Shown one piece after another: positions 24,801-36,717 of a stretch of 64,000 nucleotides of DNA. Position 1 is the stretch's first letter; each line of letters starts with the position of its first letter. This DNA comes from Gymnogyps californianus. Lineage: Eukaryota > Chordata > Aves > Accipitriformes > Cathartidae. The stretch lies in assembly GCF_018139145.2 (NCBI RefSeq), contig NC_059500.1:34639437-34703436 (forward strand), read 5' to 3'. The position numbers were made by a program, and so were the translations under genes. The notes below the pieces were generated by a model that was given only the letters and a program-made list of their open reading frames with translations, did no database searches and was not told the origin of the DNA.

Positions 24801-25918
24801 AAGCTTAATTTGATACTTTTTTTGGAGGTATAAATAACAGAAGAACCAGGAAGAAGAATGCTAATCTCTAATTTTAGAGGGCTGATCTTTGATTTTATCT
24901 CTCCATTCTTTATATTAAAAAAAAACCCCAACCCTCGACAAAATAATTTAACTTTGTTATTGTAAATTAAACTTTTTTTGGTATGACATGCACCCTGACA
25001 AAACTCACTGCTAACAAAACCTGCAAAGATAAACCCAATCCTTTTCTCCTAAGACATCATGACATTGCACACCTCAAATAAAAATTTCAAAAACCCCAAA
25101 CTTATTAGTGGCTTTCCTTTTGGAGACTGCTGTTAAAATATATTATTGCAGCACTGTGCTCGTGACCTAGATAGAGAAACGGCAGGCAAGGAAGATAGCT
25201 TTTTGGAAAGAATTTGTTGCTGTCCATCAAATGCTTGCCAGAAATGAGCATGAGCATCTTTTATTGCACAGGCTCAGAGGGTGGTGTGTACAGCATTGAC
25301 ATGGCAGAAAATCACTTGCTCTGGCAGGGCATTAGGGCGTCCATACAGAAACCTCAACAGAAATCTTTGGAAAAATTCATCCAAGTTCAGGAGAGTGTAG
25401 AAGTACTACAGAAGTGCCTAGTGGAACTAGAAGGAGAAACTGAGGTCCCTTGATCTTAGACAGAGAGCAGATGGGAGCTCCTGAGCAGAACTAAAGTGGA
25501 GGGCTTTTAAAGTAAAAACATCAGTGCAGACTCTTGGTTTTCAATGTCAGTCTCAGTAGAGGACCTGCAAAACCTGAATGGAGTGAAAGAATTGGTACTA
25601 AGAATAATATCTTGAATTCTCCCTGCTCTAATAGGATTTCTGAGTGACTGAACCTGAGTCATCTTTGAGAAATGCTAATTTGATTATATGAAGCACCTTA
25701 ATGTTTCAGGACATGTTTTTGTTGTTGTCAAGAACAAACAGAGATGGGCCAAGCACAGCCTCCTGTGCTCAGGAGAGCCCCCTGCTCAGGAGAGCTTTCC
25801 ACTCTCAGCTCTTGTTATGTTTTTACATAATAAGAAATTGGTGGTTTTGCTTCAGGTTATTCTCTCTAGAAGCTGTAGTTAGGCAAATTAATCAATTTTT
25901 AAACACCGGAGTTTAAAG

Positions 25919-25978
25919 TTTAACGGTCCTGTTTAAAGGACCGTTAAAGTTTAACGGACCATTAAAGTTTAATGGTCC
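25919..25978. repeat. cluster of short inverted repeats (two hairpins)
   Basis: TTTAACGGTCCT (25919-25930) and its exact reverse complement AGGACCGTTAAA (25937-25948) flank a 6-base spacer. Next to it GGACCATTAA (25956-25965) and TTAATGGTCC (25969-25978) flank a 3-base spacer. All four arms are variants of one 10-12 base unit and are separated by GTTTAA-like linkers. Confidence 0.9.
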
Positions 25979-28900
25979 TGTTCCTTCTCTTAGCATCTCA
26001 CCAAACTTGCTATTCTGAGATAACTTCTGGTTTTACACCTGCTTCCTAGTTCTCCAAGCATCCTAAGATGAAGCTTTGCAGTTTCAGCCGACCTTAGCAA
26101 CAGCTAACTTCTGTAAGGGCTCTCTCTGGTTTCTTCCTTCCCTATTCTAAACTGAATTCTTATGTCTTTGGTGCTGATAAATTCTGTGTTATCAACCAGT
26201 TCACAAATAGCCTCTCCAGTGAAAATTAATGAAAAATATGAATATGATGGCATTTTAAAGGAAAGAAAGATATAATGAGTGCTCACATGCATACCCTCTG
26301 GCCTGCTCAGCATCATTACTTTCCTGACACACACTTTCTGTGTGCCTACAGGATAAGTTCTTGTTACCTCTGATACCTGTTGTTATCTTGCATCCTTTTG
26401 GTCCCTGGATGCTTGATGATATTTTCATCCTTGTCCTCAGTAATTTGGCTTATTTTTCACTTTCTGTGTGCTTCCTTCTTTTATTTAAGGCAATAAAGAA
26501 TGTACAGTTAAGTCAGGTTGGTCTGTTATTGCACATAACAGTGGGTGCACTGGAAGTGCACATAACAGCAATTTCTTTCTCTTAGCCCTGGCATTGTTTC
26601 TTCCAGGAACCGGTTCTTCACTTCCTTTACCTCGCAAGGGATTTTTACCTGGCAGTGCTCTGAGCTTATTCAAGCCTGCCAATTCTGTAACGTATCACTC
26701 TGCTGAAAACAGGTGTCAGTGGTGGGCTCTCTTCTAATGCAAAAAAAAAAAAAGCAGAACATCCCCATGCTAGTGTCAGCTTCATTGAAAAGGAAGCTCT
26801 TTTCCCTTATGTTGGATCTGTCAGCTACTGTTTAAGCTTAAGCATATAGCAGCACGCTGAGCACCCTTCAGTGTGAAGAGGCTTTCAAATGTAACTCTGA
26901 AAACAGAAGAGATGAATCACTGAGTGTGTTGAAGGTGATGATATGACTTCCCCCTGTCCCAGGATTAAAAGAGTGAAGCTAAATAAATGAAAGAGAATGG
27001 CAAATCTTAAATTTTCAATAGAATCTATAATTTCCTGTCTGACATTGTAAGAGACAGATAAGGAATCCTCTGCCTCCCTTCTGCTCAGGAAATCACACTT
27101 TGGGAAAAAACAGAGTATGAGAAGAGTTGAGGTCAGTACCTTTACATCAGAATAGGGAGGTCGACCTCCAGAAAATGCTCTTCAGCAAATAAACTGTGCA
27201 GCCTTATGTTGTTTGGGGAATGCTATTCTCAAGGTAGTAGCAGGGATCTTGATGTATGCTCGATTGGTCTAAGAAAAAATACTTATGAGCTGTACTTACT
27301 GATTTAAGTATCAATTATTTTAGCATGTTAATCACCTTTCTTACTGTGGCAGCAGCTAAAGGCTGCAGATGCCAGGGCATGGTTTATTGGATGCGGTCTT
27401 AGATTGCACTAGCTGCTGAATAGCTGAAATCTGTTTAAAATATTGTTAAGAGAAAAAAGTTGTTAGCTGACAACTATAAGCTCTAGCCTTGAAATTCCTA
27501 GTAGTGATTACTTGAATGAAAGAAGCCAGAAATAAGGATTAGTGATATACACACAGCAAGGGCAAAGGAATCCTGATTCCTTGCTTTCTTATTTACTAGT
27601 ACTGGTGAAATAAAGACAAATATAGCTAACAATAGATTTGAACCACTAACTTTCATATAAAAATATCTTTAGGTGATGATATCGAGTGTTGTTTACTGTC
27701 CTTGTCCCAGGAATAGGGAGGAAAGGGTTGTCTCCCCTCCTTGAATATTTTCCCATTGTACTGCACAGCTATGCCTTCGCATGTATCTCCAGCCTTACAA
27801 AGTTTGGTTTGGTTGGTTGTTGGCTTTTTTTTTCCCCCCTCTTGCTTTTTAAAAGATTTGACTGAGGAAAATGACAGAGGGTAAGCTTTGACAGCCATCG
27901 TAGTCAGTCTTATCAGCCCAGGAAAAACGAGCATTACATTCCCTCCCGCAGGACTCTGCGTGGCTGTTTCCTTTGGGTGGCCAGATGGTACCCCTCCGTA
28001 TCACTCCTGAAGTGCCCTGGTCCCAGCCATCTGGAAAGAACTCTACATAATGGAAGTGATGGAATAGATTATTTGAGGAATGATTTCTAGGTCACTGGTG
28101 TGTTAATCAAGGGGAATCAGCAATTTATCCGTCTTGCCCCAGAGGAACTTTCCTGCCTTTGTCCACAGAGCACTCGGCAGATCTTTGCAGCCCCCTTCTG
28201 CTATGGCTGCCACATACGCCGTAGCAGCTTGGAGGTACAAGATACCACATGGCATATAAAGTTGTTTGAGTTTCTTTGTTTTTTAATGATGGTACAGTGT
28301 GGTAATTAATGCATCACCTCAGCCAAAGGCTACGGTTTTGCTTAGGACCAAACAGAAAGATTAGGAGCCATTTGAATTTTCTAGCCTACATGAAAAGTCA
28401 AAATGCTCACAGGAAAACACTAAAAATTATGCTCGCTGCCTTCTTTGTGGACCCTGAACGCTGTCTGTTTCGCCTAAAATAACACCCCGACATTCTGCCT
28501 TGAAGCAGAGCAGTTCAAACAGACTGGTTTACTCTGAGCCAAGTTAGTGTCCCAGTCAGAACTGCACAAAGAGTGATTTAAGTGCTATTTAATGCTATTT
28601 AGCTGGAGCTCTGAAGGATCTGTCACCAAGCAGGGCAGAGCAAAGCCAAATGCTCTAATGGGGCGTGATACCCTGGAGAACAATGGACTTCCTTAGTAGA
28701 AATGAAATGAAGATTCATCAGGATCGGCCTACTATCATCACCCTTGCATCTTCCAGCCTGGAAGGAGGAGTTCCCATGCAGGACAGGAGCCTGACTTTGA
28801 AATCCAAAGCCTTTTTGCTTTAACCCAGGTTTTGCATAGCCACAGTTCTTGGAGACAGCCATAATATAATCCAAAAGAAGAGAAGACACATAGACTTATT

Positions 28901-30151
28901 TTATCATCAGAGGAATTTATTCATATTTGTCTTATGATCACCTGAAATTCTAAAAGCTTGCCCATGTGGTGATACCTCTTTGAAACTTGTGGCATGAGAC
29001 TCTAAATCTGTACATTTTCTGTACTCTCACCCCAAGGCCACAAGCTAAATGGACGAACTATTCTGAGTCCTGCATAATTCTCTGCAGTTTGTTACATGAT
29101 GATGTTTAACAGTGGTGTAAAAGGCAGTTTCCCAATAAGCAAACCTTTTCCTCACAAATTTTGCATAAAATACAAGTAGCTATGTAAGCAGTGGGATTTT
29201 GCAAAGCAAATTTGCCAGACCTCACACTTGAGGCCATTGCTCTGACAATGTTAGTTGCTAAATGCATATGTCACAAACTGTGAATTTCATAATTTCTCTC
29301 TTCACTATAGCCACTTCCTCTTCAGTGTAAAGATTCATTCAACTGGTAAACTATATTTTGAGCTATGTTTAAATGTGTTTAGGCTTAAGAAAATTATGAA
29401 CTTTCTTATTAAAAAAAAAGGTTAAAATGGACATAATTTCAAACACATCCTTTCCATAATCATGACAAGCTTAATACCCATATTAGTGATTTGAAACCAG
29501 TGCTTCTAAATGTAAACCAGTACTTTTATTTAGTAGCACCTCTGACATTTTCAAACGATATAGCCATTATGAAGCAAAATTTTGTGGCATCTTCTTAATT
29601 TTATGCACAAAATGAACCTTCTACACTTTTGAGGTCTCTAGAATCTAATGCCCTAGTTCCATTAGGATTGCTTCTATGCTAAAAAGAATATATTCTGCTG
29701 AATTTGGGCCACCGTGCACTGGGTAACTGAATAGCCAAAATATGCCACAAATTACTCATTAATCAAATTAAAGGGTGGAAAGGAAATATGGGATGATTCT
29801 TTGTTTAACTGTTGGGTTCTCTTCAGCCAAATGCAGGTTTCAAATGTCACTAATCCAATCTCCTATTCCTATTATAGGTAAACAATGATGGTAAAAATCA
29901 TGATGTATTCATTTTATATGATGTATTTTTAAAATAGAGCAACTGTTTCCTTGTAGAAGTTTGCTGAACTAATTTCAGGATTGATATATCATGCACATAC
30001 TTTTAGTCACACAAACATCATACCTTTTAAATCAAAGAAGTTTTTTTCAAATTGCTTTGAAATCTTTTTTTCTTCTTGAATGCAATTATAAAATGATAAA
30101 ACACACAATTTAACTTTTCCCTTAGAAAATTCCCTATGCCTCTAGAATATT

Positions 30152-30178
30152 TGGTTGGTTGGTTGGTTGGTTCGTTGG
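30152..30178. repeat. (GGTT)n microsatellite
   Basis: About five perfect GGTT units, one GTTC interruption and a further unit in AT-rich DNA. Confidence 0.9.
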
Positions 30179-31760
30179 TTTTTCCCCTCAAAATTCTAGA
30201 TTCTCTGGACAAGACATTTATATAAATTGGTTGATATTTTTGCCAAAGATACAATTATTTTGGAAAAACTTCTGCTATCAAGAGCTATCTACTCTTTGCA
30301 CAACTTATTCTAGCTACATATGGCAGGAAACCAGCAGGTAAAAAATAATGTTTTCAAAACTGTAATAGAATTTTCAGCAAATAATTCAGAAAGCAAGTAG
30401 AGAAGCAGCTTCTTCTAAAGTCTTTTGTAATAAAAGGTATAAAATAAAATGGTGTAATAACTTGGTCCTGAAGATATTGCGTGATGTTTTGAATTATAAT
30501 GAAATGCTGCCAGAAACCATCAGACTGCAACCACAGTATTGTTTCACAAGGTGGCACAATTACTCTTCATATCGTGCATGTATATTTTTCCTCAACAACC
30601 AATGAAGTGGCTAACATCTAATCCGCCTCCCAGTGTAGCTGTAAAAGAGCCTACCTGTATTCAAATGCAGAAAGCATAAGCAAGGTCTTAAGCATAAGCA
30701 AGTCTTCAGGCCCAATCCAAGGCTTGTTGAAATCAATAAGCAGCTTTCCAGTGTCTTCGATGGGAATTTAATAGTTTTTCCACAGCGTGTTTAAACTCTC
30801 CTGCCAGGCTTTCTAATCCTGTGCGTGATTAGCTACAGCAGACAACATATTAAACTTCTCAGGAAAAATAAGCTCATAATGCTTAACTCTCATCTGGCTT
30901 TTTAGAAATCTTAGTATGATTACTAATAAACTCAGCTGGTAATAAGAACTAGAAGCCGAACTGACACATCCATAATCCTACCAAATTCAATGAGACTGCT
31001 TCTAAGTAAATTCAAAACACTTACATACTGCAGAAGTGAGTTCTAATTCGAATTCTTGATATTTTGCTCTCTTAATGTTTCAGTACAATTCTTTATATTC
31101 TTAATTCAAACTTTGGAAATTCATCTCTAGGATCAGGAGGGAAAAGTGGCATAATATACAAATTAAATCTATTTTTTTCTAGATTCATATAACAATTGTG
31201 AAACAATGTTATTGCAATATTTAATGCAAAGAGTGAGTCTTTTAAGTATCATTATTTGTCCTTCATCTAGACATTTCAAGTTGCAGACTAGAAGGACATT
31301 CCATTAGATGACTTTGATGCCAAGTCTGAGGAAAAGTGATATTTGAGTAAAATTCCTAACAAATTTGGAAAAAAAGTTCTGTTTGTTTTCAACTTGTTAA
31401 TATCCTCTTCAACAATTCTTAACAAAGGACTGCATAAAAGAAAACACTGTAGGAAACTCACCAAACCAACATGCCTAGGATCAGAAGAAAGTGTGTTTAA
31501 AAGACTTCTGGGCTCACAGTTCTCTCCTTTTAATTTTTCCTTTTAAGATGTCACATGGTTCGGTGACACTAAGTGTTGGAGGAGGGTGTGAGTATGTGTT
31601 TATTGTCACTTTTGTTTTGGCTGATTTATAGTGGAAGATGACTATTCAGTTCTTCCTCTGGGAGCAATAGCCGCTCACCTCTGTAGGCATCCTGCTGTTT
31701 CCTTTCTAGAGTTTTCTTTGAAGTCTTGTCGTTTTTTTTTTTTTCTAATTTTAAATTTAA

Positions 31761-31816
31761 GTTTAAATTTTTATTTCCTCTGCCAGATTTTTCTTTTCAA
31801 ATGACTTGAACAACCT
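31761..31816 (+). repeat. host flank, copy 1 of a 56-bp duplication around the provirus
   Basis: Runs from GTTTAAATTTTTATTTCC to CAACCT immediately before the 3' LTR. It matches 38188-38243 at 54 of 56 positions, and similarity continues leftward into the T-rich run with small indels. Confidence 0.85.
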
Positions 31817-31872
31817 TGTCGTGGTTTAACCCCAGCTAGCAATTAAGCACCACACAGCTGCTCACTCACTCC

Positions 31873-31914
<42 letters not shown>

Positions 31915-32422
31915 GGATGGGGAGGAGAATTGACAACAAGTAAAAGTCGTGGGTTGAGATAAGAACAGTTTAATAATTGATATAAAAAATTACAATAATA
32001 ATAATGAAAAGGAAGATAAAAAGAAAGTGAAATATAACCCAAGAAAGACAAGTTATGCACAATGCAATTGCTCACCACCCGCTGACCAATGCTCAGCCAG
32101 TCCCCAAGCAGCAATCTGCCCCTCCTGGCCAACTCCCCCCAGTTTATATACTGGACATGACATCATATGGTATGGAATATGCCTTTGGCCAGTTTGGGTC
32201 AGCCGTTCTGGCTGTGTTCCCTCCCATCTTCTTGTGCCCCTCCAGCCTTCTTGCTGGCTGGGCATGAGAAGCTGAAAAATCCTTGACTTAGTATAAACAC
32301 TCCTTAGCAACAACTAAAGACATCAGTGTGTTATCAGCATTATTCTCATACTAAATTCAAAACATAACACTATACCAGCTACTAGGAAGAAAATTAACTC
32401 TATCCCAGCTGAAACCAGGACA
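31817..32422 (-). mobile_element. 3' LTR of the ERVL provirus
   Basis: 606 bp, from TGTCGTGGTTTAACCCC to GAAACCAGGACA on the + strand. TATA-like TTTATATA (reverse complement) at 32143-32150. It contains a 37-base C run at 31874-31910. The neighbouring internal sequence at 32423 ends on the - strand with AACGGGTGGATAC, the position of the polypurine tract. Confidence 0.9.
31874..31910. repeat. C homopolymer, 37 bases, inside the 3' LTR
   Basis: The corresponding position in the related LTR at 13621 is a short CCCCCCCTCCC-type stretch, so this copy has expanded. Its true length may differ from that printed. Confidence 0.9.
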
Positions 32423-32959
32423 GTATCCACCCGTTATTCTATACCATTTATGTCATGCCCAGGTCCCACACTTTCCAATACATCCCAGTTAATCGCCATC
32501 ACCTTTCCTGTCTTTTGAGATATATATATATCTCTACACACAGATATTGTTCCCTTAGTCTGTGGGCCATGCCTATAAAATGTCTGTTGAGTTCATTCAG
32601 TCCATGACTTTGGGCTCCATCTGTCATAAGAGCCTGTCTCGGCCGGAGGGATGGTGCAAAGTTGCTCAGTCGGCAGAGCAGGATCGGGTTTTGGTGCAGT
32701 GCGGCGGGTGGGTGACATTCGGCGCAGCAGGAGGATGGTGTGTAGTGTTAGATTGTTGCATGCTGAAGTCAGTCCTGGTTCCATCACTACTTTTTTTTGC
32801 TCGGTTCTATCAAAGTTCATTCTTCATTAATCTGAGTGATTCTTACTATAATACCATTGATATAGCATATAACAATTATAGTAGTGGTGACATACAGTGT
32901 CAGGGTTATATAGCAATTAACATAATACAAATTAATTCATTGGCTATTCTCACCTAAAA
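32423..32959 (-). pseudogene. provirus 3' region between integrase and LTR
   Basis: No env-like or dUTPase-like domain is recognised. One ATG-initiated open frame of 75 codons (32820-32593) has no resemblance I can name. It may be a 3' accessory frame of the family or simply untranslated sequence. Confidence 0.5.
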
Positions 32960-33720
32960 TCAAACCCCCTTGAGGCACACATCGGACTTCTGCATCACCC
33001 ACCAAATGCACCCAGGTCCTTGAGAAAAAGCAATCCCATGAATGGGTTTGCCTTGGCCTGAGGCAGGAGTAACCCAAACTGTTTTCCCCACTGTATTTTT
33101 TATGTGCACTACAGGGACTTTATCCCCTTCTACAGTACATAAAAGTTCTGATTGGGCAGGGCCAGCCCGATTGGCAGATCCTCTAGCTTTGACTAACCAG
33201 GTGGCCTTTGTTAAAATGTGTATCCCAATGTTTGAAGGTCCCACCACCCATTGCTCTCAGTGTAGTCTTTAACGATCCATTGTATTGCTTGATTTTCCCG
33301 GAGGCTGGTGCATGATAGGAGATGTGATATAACCGCTCAATGCGTGCTCTTTGGCTGAGGTGTCAATGAGGTTGTTTTGGAAATGAGTCCTATTGTCTGA
33401 CTCAGTTCTTTCTGGGGTGCCATGTCGCCATAAGACTTGTTTTTCAAGGCCCAGGATAGTGTTCTGGGCAGTGGCATGGGGCACAGGTTATGTTTCCATC
33501 CATCCGGTGGTTGCTTCCACCATTTTAGGCACATGGTGCTTCCCTTGGCGGGTTTGTGGGAGTGTGATATAGTCAATCTGCCAGGCCTCCCCGTACTTAT
33601 ATTTCAGCCATCGTCCTCCATAGCAAAGAGGCTTTAACCGCTTGGCTTGCTTAATTGCAGTGCATGTTTCACATTCATGGATAACCTGTGCGATTGTGTC
33701 CATGGCTAGGTCCACCCCTC
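32960..33720 (-). pseudogene. integrase remnant (pol)
   Basis: In - strand order it shows a zinc-binding end with HECETC (about 33680), a catalytic-core WQIDYI (first aspartate near 33573), TESDNRTHF (second aspartate near 33396) and a C-terminal part with GDKVPVVHI (near 33130). These lie in at least three reading frames, so the domain is broken by indels or stops between 33488 and 33484 and near 33260. An in-frame catalytic glutamate cannot be assigned safely. In a live element it would insert the viral DNA; this copy cannot. Confidence 0.82.
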
Positions 33721-34640
33721 ATTCACGAGCCCATCTCTATGCTGCATCTCTTCCCTGATGGCCTGAGGTGTCATTGGCCCACCGAGCCATATATAATTCA
33801 CCCTTATGTTGCCAATCGAGATCTACCTGAGACACTTCAATCTTAGCAGCCTGATCCACCTGCTGGTTGTTTTGATGTTCTTCAGTGGCCCAACTCTTGG
33901 GTATATGAGCATCTACATGACGTACGTTCACAACCAGGTTCTCTAGCCAGGCAGCAATATCTTGCCACAATGCAGCAGCCCAGATGGGTTTACCTCTGTG
34001 CTGCCGGTTGCTCTGCTTCCATTGCTGCAACAATCCCCACAGAGTATTTGCCACCATCCATGAGTCAGTATAAAGTATTGGCCATTTTTCTCATTCAGCA
34101 ATGTCTAAAGCCAGCTGGATGGCTTTCACCTCTGCAAACTGACTCGATTCACCTTCTCCTTCTGCAGTTTCTGCAACTTGACGTAGGGGACTCCATACAG
34201 CTGCCTTCCACCTCCAATGTTTTCCTACAATGTGACAGGACCTACAATGTTTACCCATCAGTAAACAGGGCATATTGCCTCTCATTTTCTGGCAGTTTAT
34301 TATACAGTGGGGCCTCTTCAGCATGTGTCACCCCCTCCTCTAGTGATATTCCAAAATCTTTGCCTTCTGACCAGGCCATGATCGCTTCTAAAATTCCTGG
34401 GCGACTGAGGTTTCCTATTCGAGTTCCTTGTGTGATCAGTGCAACCCACTTACTCCATGTAGCATCAGTTGCATGATGTGTAGAGGGGACCTTCCCTTTA
34501 AACATCCAGCCCAGCACCAGGAGTCGGGGTGCTAATAGGAGCGGTGCTTCAGTACCAGCCACTTCCAAGGCAGCTCAAACTCCTTCATACGCTGCCAGCA
34601 TGTCTTTTTCAGTGGGAGTATAGCAGGCCTCGGATCCTCA
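33721..34640 (-). pseudogene. RNase H and connection remnant (pol)
   Basis: RALFTDG-type motif seen as YALFTDG at the C-terminal end of the frame 34568-34251, continued in another frame by a stretch with EVKAIQLALDIAE (about 34095) and then the frame 34057-33737 with VRHVDAHIPKSW. The order FTDG, then the ExxA helix, then HVDAH fits an RNase H fold. Frame changes near 34290 and 34080 break it. Confidence 0.78.
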
Positions 34641-35122
34641 ATAACCCCGACTCCAAAACCCTAGAGGCTGACCTCGGGTCTTCCCAGGTGCTTTCTGCCA
34701 GAGACTCCGCGGAGGGCCATTCTCCCCGGCTGTGGTATAGAGCACGTTTTTAACATCTGGTCCTGCCCGGACTGGCCCAAGGGCTACTGCATGAACAATG
34801 TCCTGTTTAATTTGTTCAAAGGCTTGTTGTTGCTCAGGGCCCATTTAAAATCATTCTTCTTCCGGGTCACTTGATAGAGAGGGCTTACAATCAGACTGTA
34901 ATTTGGAATATGCATTCTCCCAAAACCCACAACGCCTAAGAAAGCTTGCGTTTTCTTTTTACTAGTTGGTGGAGACATAGCTGCTATTTTGTTGATCACA
35001 TCCATTGGGATGTGACGGCATCCATCTTGCCAATTTATTCCTAAAAACTGGATCTCCTGTGCAGGTCCCTTCACCTTACTCTGTTTTATGGCAAAACCGG
35101 CTTTCAGAAGGATTTGGATTAT
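34641..35122 (-). pseudogene. reverse transcriptase, C-terminal part (palm end and thumb)
   Basis: The frame 35074-34784 contains EIQFLGINW and KKTQAFLGVVGFGR, the usual end of palm and start of thumb in retroviral RT. Sequence up to 35122 (ILLKAGF, AIKQ) joins it to the YIDD part on the other side of the inserted LTR. A frame change occurs after about 34800. Confidence 0.82.
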
Positions 35123-35715
35123 TGTCCTGGTTTCAGCCAGGATAGAGTTAATTTTCTTCTTAGTAGCTGGTACAGTGTGTTTTGGATTTAGTGTGAGAAT
35201 AATGTTGATAACACTCTGATGTTTTAGTTGTTGCTGAGTAGCGCTTATCCTAAGTTAAGGACTTTCCAGTTTCCCATGCTCTGCCAGCAAGCAGGTGAGC
35301 AAGAAGCTGGGAGGGAGCACAGGCAGGACAGCTGACCCGAACTAGCCAGAAGGATATTCCATACCATGGAATGTCATGCTCAGTATGTAAACAGGAGGGA
35401 GTTGGCTGGGAGGGGGGAATCATTGCTCAGTCAGCGGGTGATGAGCAATTGCATTGTGCATCACTGGTTTTTTGGTTTGTTTTTTTTTTTCCCTTCTTTT
35501 TTTGTTATATTCCTTTTCATTACAATTATTATTATTATATTGCATAATTATTATTGTTAGTATTATATTTTACTTTCATTGTTAAACTGTTCTTGTCTCA
35601 ACCCACGAGTTTTACCTTTTTTTCCCAATTCTCCTCCCCATCCCACTGGGAGTCAGGGGAGAGTGAGTGAGTGGCTGCATGGTGCTTAGCTGCTGGCTGG
35701 GGTTAAACCACGACA
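35123..35715 (+). mobile_element. solo LTR nested in the provirus RT region, opposite orientation
   Basis: 593 bp, from TGTCCTGGTTTCAGCC to GGGGTTAAACCACGACA, same family as 42598-43200. Flanked by ATTAT (35118-35122) and GTTAT (35716-35720), a 5-bp target duplication with one mismatch. The TATA box is altered (TATGTAAAC near 35385). It sits between the YIDD and IQFLG parts of RT, so it inserted after the host provirus and later lost its own internal region by LTR-LTR recombination. Confidence 0.9.
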
Positions 35716-36717
35716 GTTATTTTTCTCCCCTTTCTCAAAAAATTTTTCTGCTGTGTTGCCCCATAAGATGATGTCATCAATGTATTGCAGGTGTTCTGGA
35801 GCTTCACCCTTTTCCAGTGCAGTCTGGATCAGTCCATGGCAAATGGTGGGGCTGTGTTTCCACCCCTGGGGCAGTCGATTCCAGGTGTACTGGACACCCC
35901 TCCAAGTGAAAGCAAACTGCGGCCGGCAGTCTGCTGCCAAAGTGATTGAGAAAAATCCATTAACGATATCAATTGTGGCGTACCACTTGGCTGCCCTTGA
36001 CTCCAGTTCATATTGAAGTTCTAGCATGTCTGGCACAGCAGCACTCAGTGGCAGAGTGACTTCATTCAGGCCACGATAGTCTACTGTTAGTCTCCGCTCT
36101 CCATTAGACTTTCGCACTGGCCACATGGGGCTGTTAAAGGGTGAGCGAGTCCTGCTGATCATTCCTTGGCTCTCCAGTCGATGAATCAGTGTATGGATGG
36201 GAATCGGGGAATCTCGGTTGGTGCAATATTGCTGCCTGTGCACTGTTGTGGTAGCGATGGGCACCTGTTGTTCTTCAACCCTCAGCAACCCCACAACCAA
36301 AGGGTCCTCCGAGAGACTGGACAAGGTGGACAGCTGTTCAGTTTCCTCCATCTCCAAGGCAGCTATACCAAAGGCCCACTGGTACCCTTTTGAGTCCTTG
36401 AAATACCCTCTCCTGAGATAATCTATGCCAAGGATGCATGGGGCCTCTGGGCCAGTCACAATGGGGTGTTTTTGCCACTCATTCCCAGTTAGGCTTATTT
36501 CAGCCTCCAAAACAGTTAGCTGTTGGGATCCCCTTGTCACACCAGAAATACAAATGGGTTCTGGGCCTTTCTAGCTTGATGGCATTAGGGTACATTGTGC
36601 ACCAGTGTCCACTAGAGCCTTATACTCCTGTGGGTTTGATGTGCCAGGCCATCGGATCCACACAGTCCAGTAAACCCGGTTGTCCATCTCCTCCACCGGG
36701 CTGGAGGCAGGGCCCCT
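35716..36717 (-). pseudogene. protease and N-terminal reverse transcriptase remnant (pro-pol)
   Basis: Protease active-site ALVDTGAQ lies at about 36600-36625, followed by an in-frame TAG at 36571-36573. After it a 284-codon open stretch (36540-35686) includes protease end ILGIDYL and RT motifs: RRLTVDYRGLNEV, the first catalytic aspartate in YATIDIVNGFF, LPQGWKHSPTICHG, and the YIDDIILW active-site box (about 35765-35788). The frame then runs into the nested LTR, ending in LTR-derived residues at 35686. This is the best-preserved part of the provirus. Role in a live element: maturation protease and DNA synthesis. Broken by the stop and by the LTR. Confidence 0.9.

Larger units (their letters stand above)
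16300..31741. other. 15-kb gene-free stretch
   Basis: AT-rich intergenic DNA between MINAR2 and the provirus. It holds a 19-base T run (18410-18428), an alternating AT/GT tract (about 21774-21856), a GC-richer patch at 22170-22620 open in several frames without protein resemblance, the hairpin cluster at 25919-25978 and a GGTT repeat at about 30152-30178. No exon, RNA gene or full transposon was recognised; conserved enhancers cannot be judged without alignment. Confidence 0.5.

Noticed and set aside
25214..25453. 79-codon frame with a helix-like C-terminus
   Set aside because: Single short frame, no neighbouring exon, no family resemblance.
30152..30178. Interstitial telomere-like sequence
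   Set aside because: The unit is GGTT, not TTAGGG; plain microsatellite.
32660..32690. tRNA-like A box (GCTCAGTCGGCAGAGCA)
   Set aside because: No acceptor stem, anticodon arm or B box at proper spacing; the sequence belongs to the provirus 3' region.
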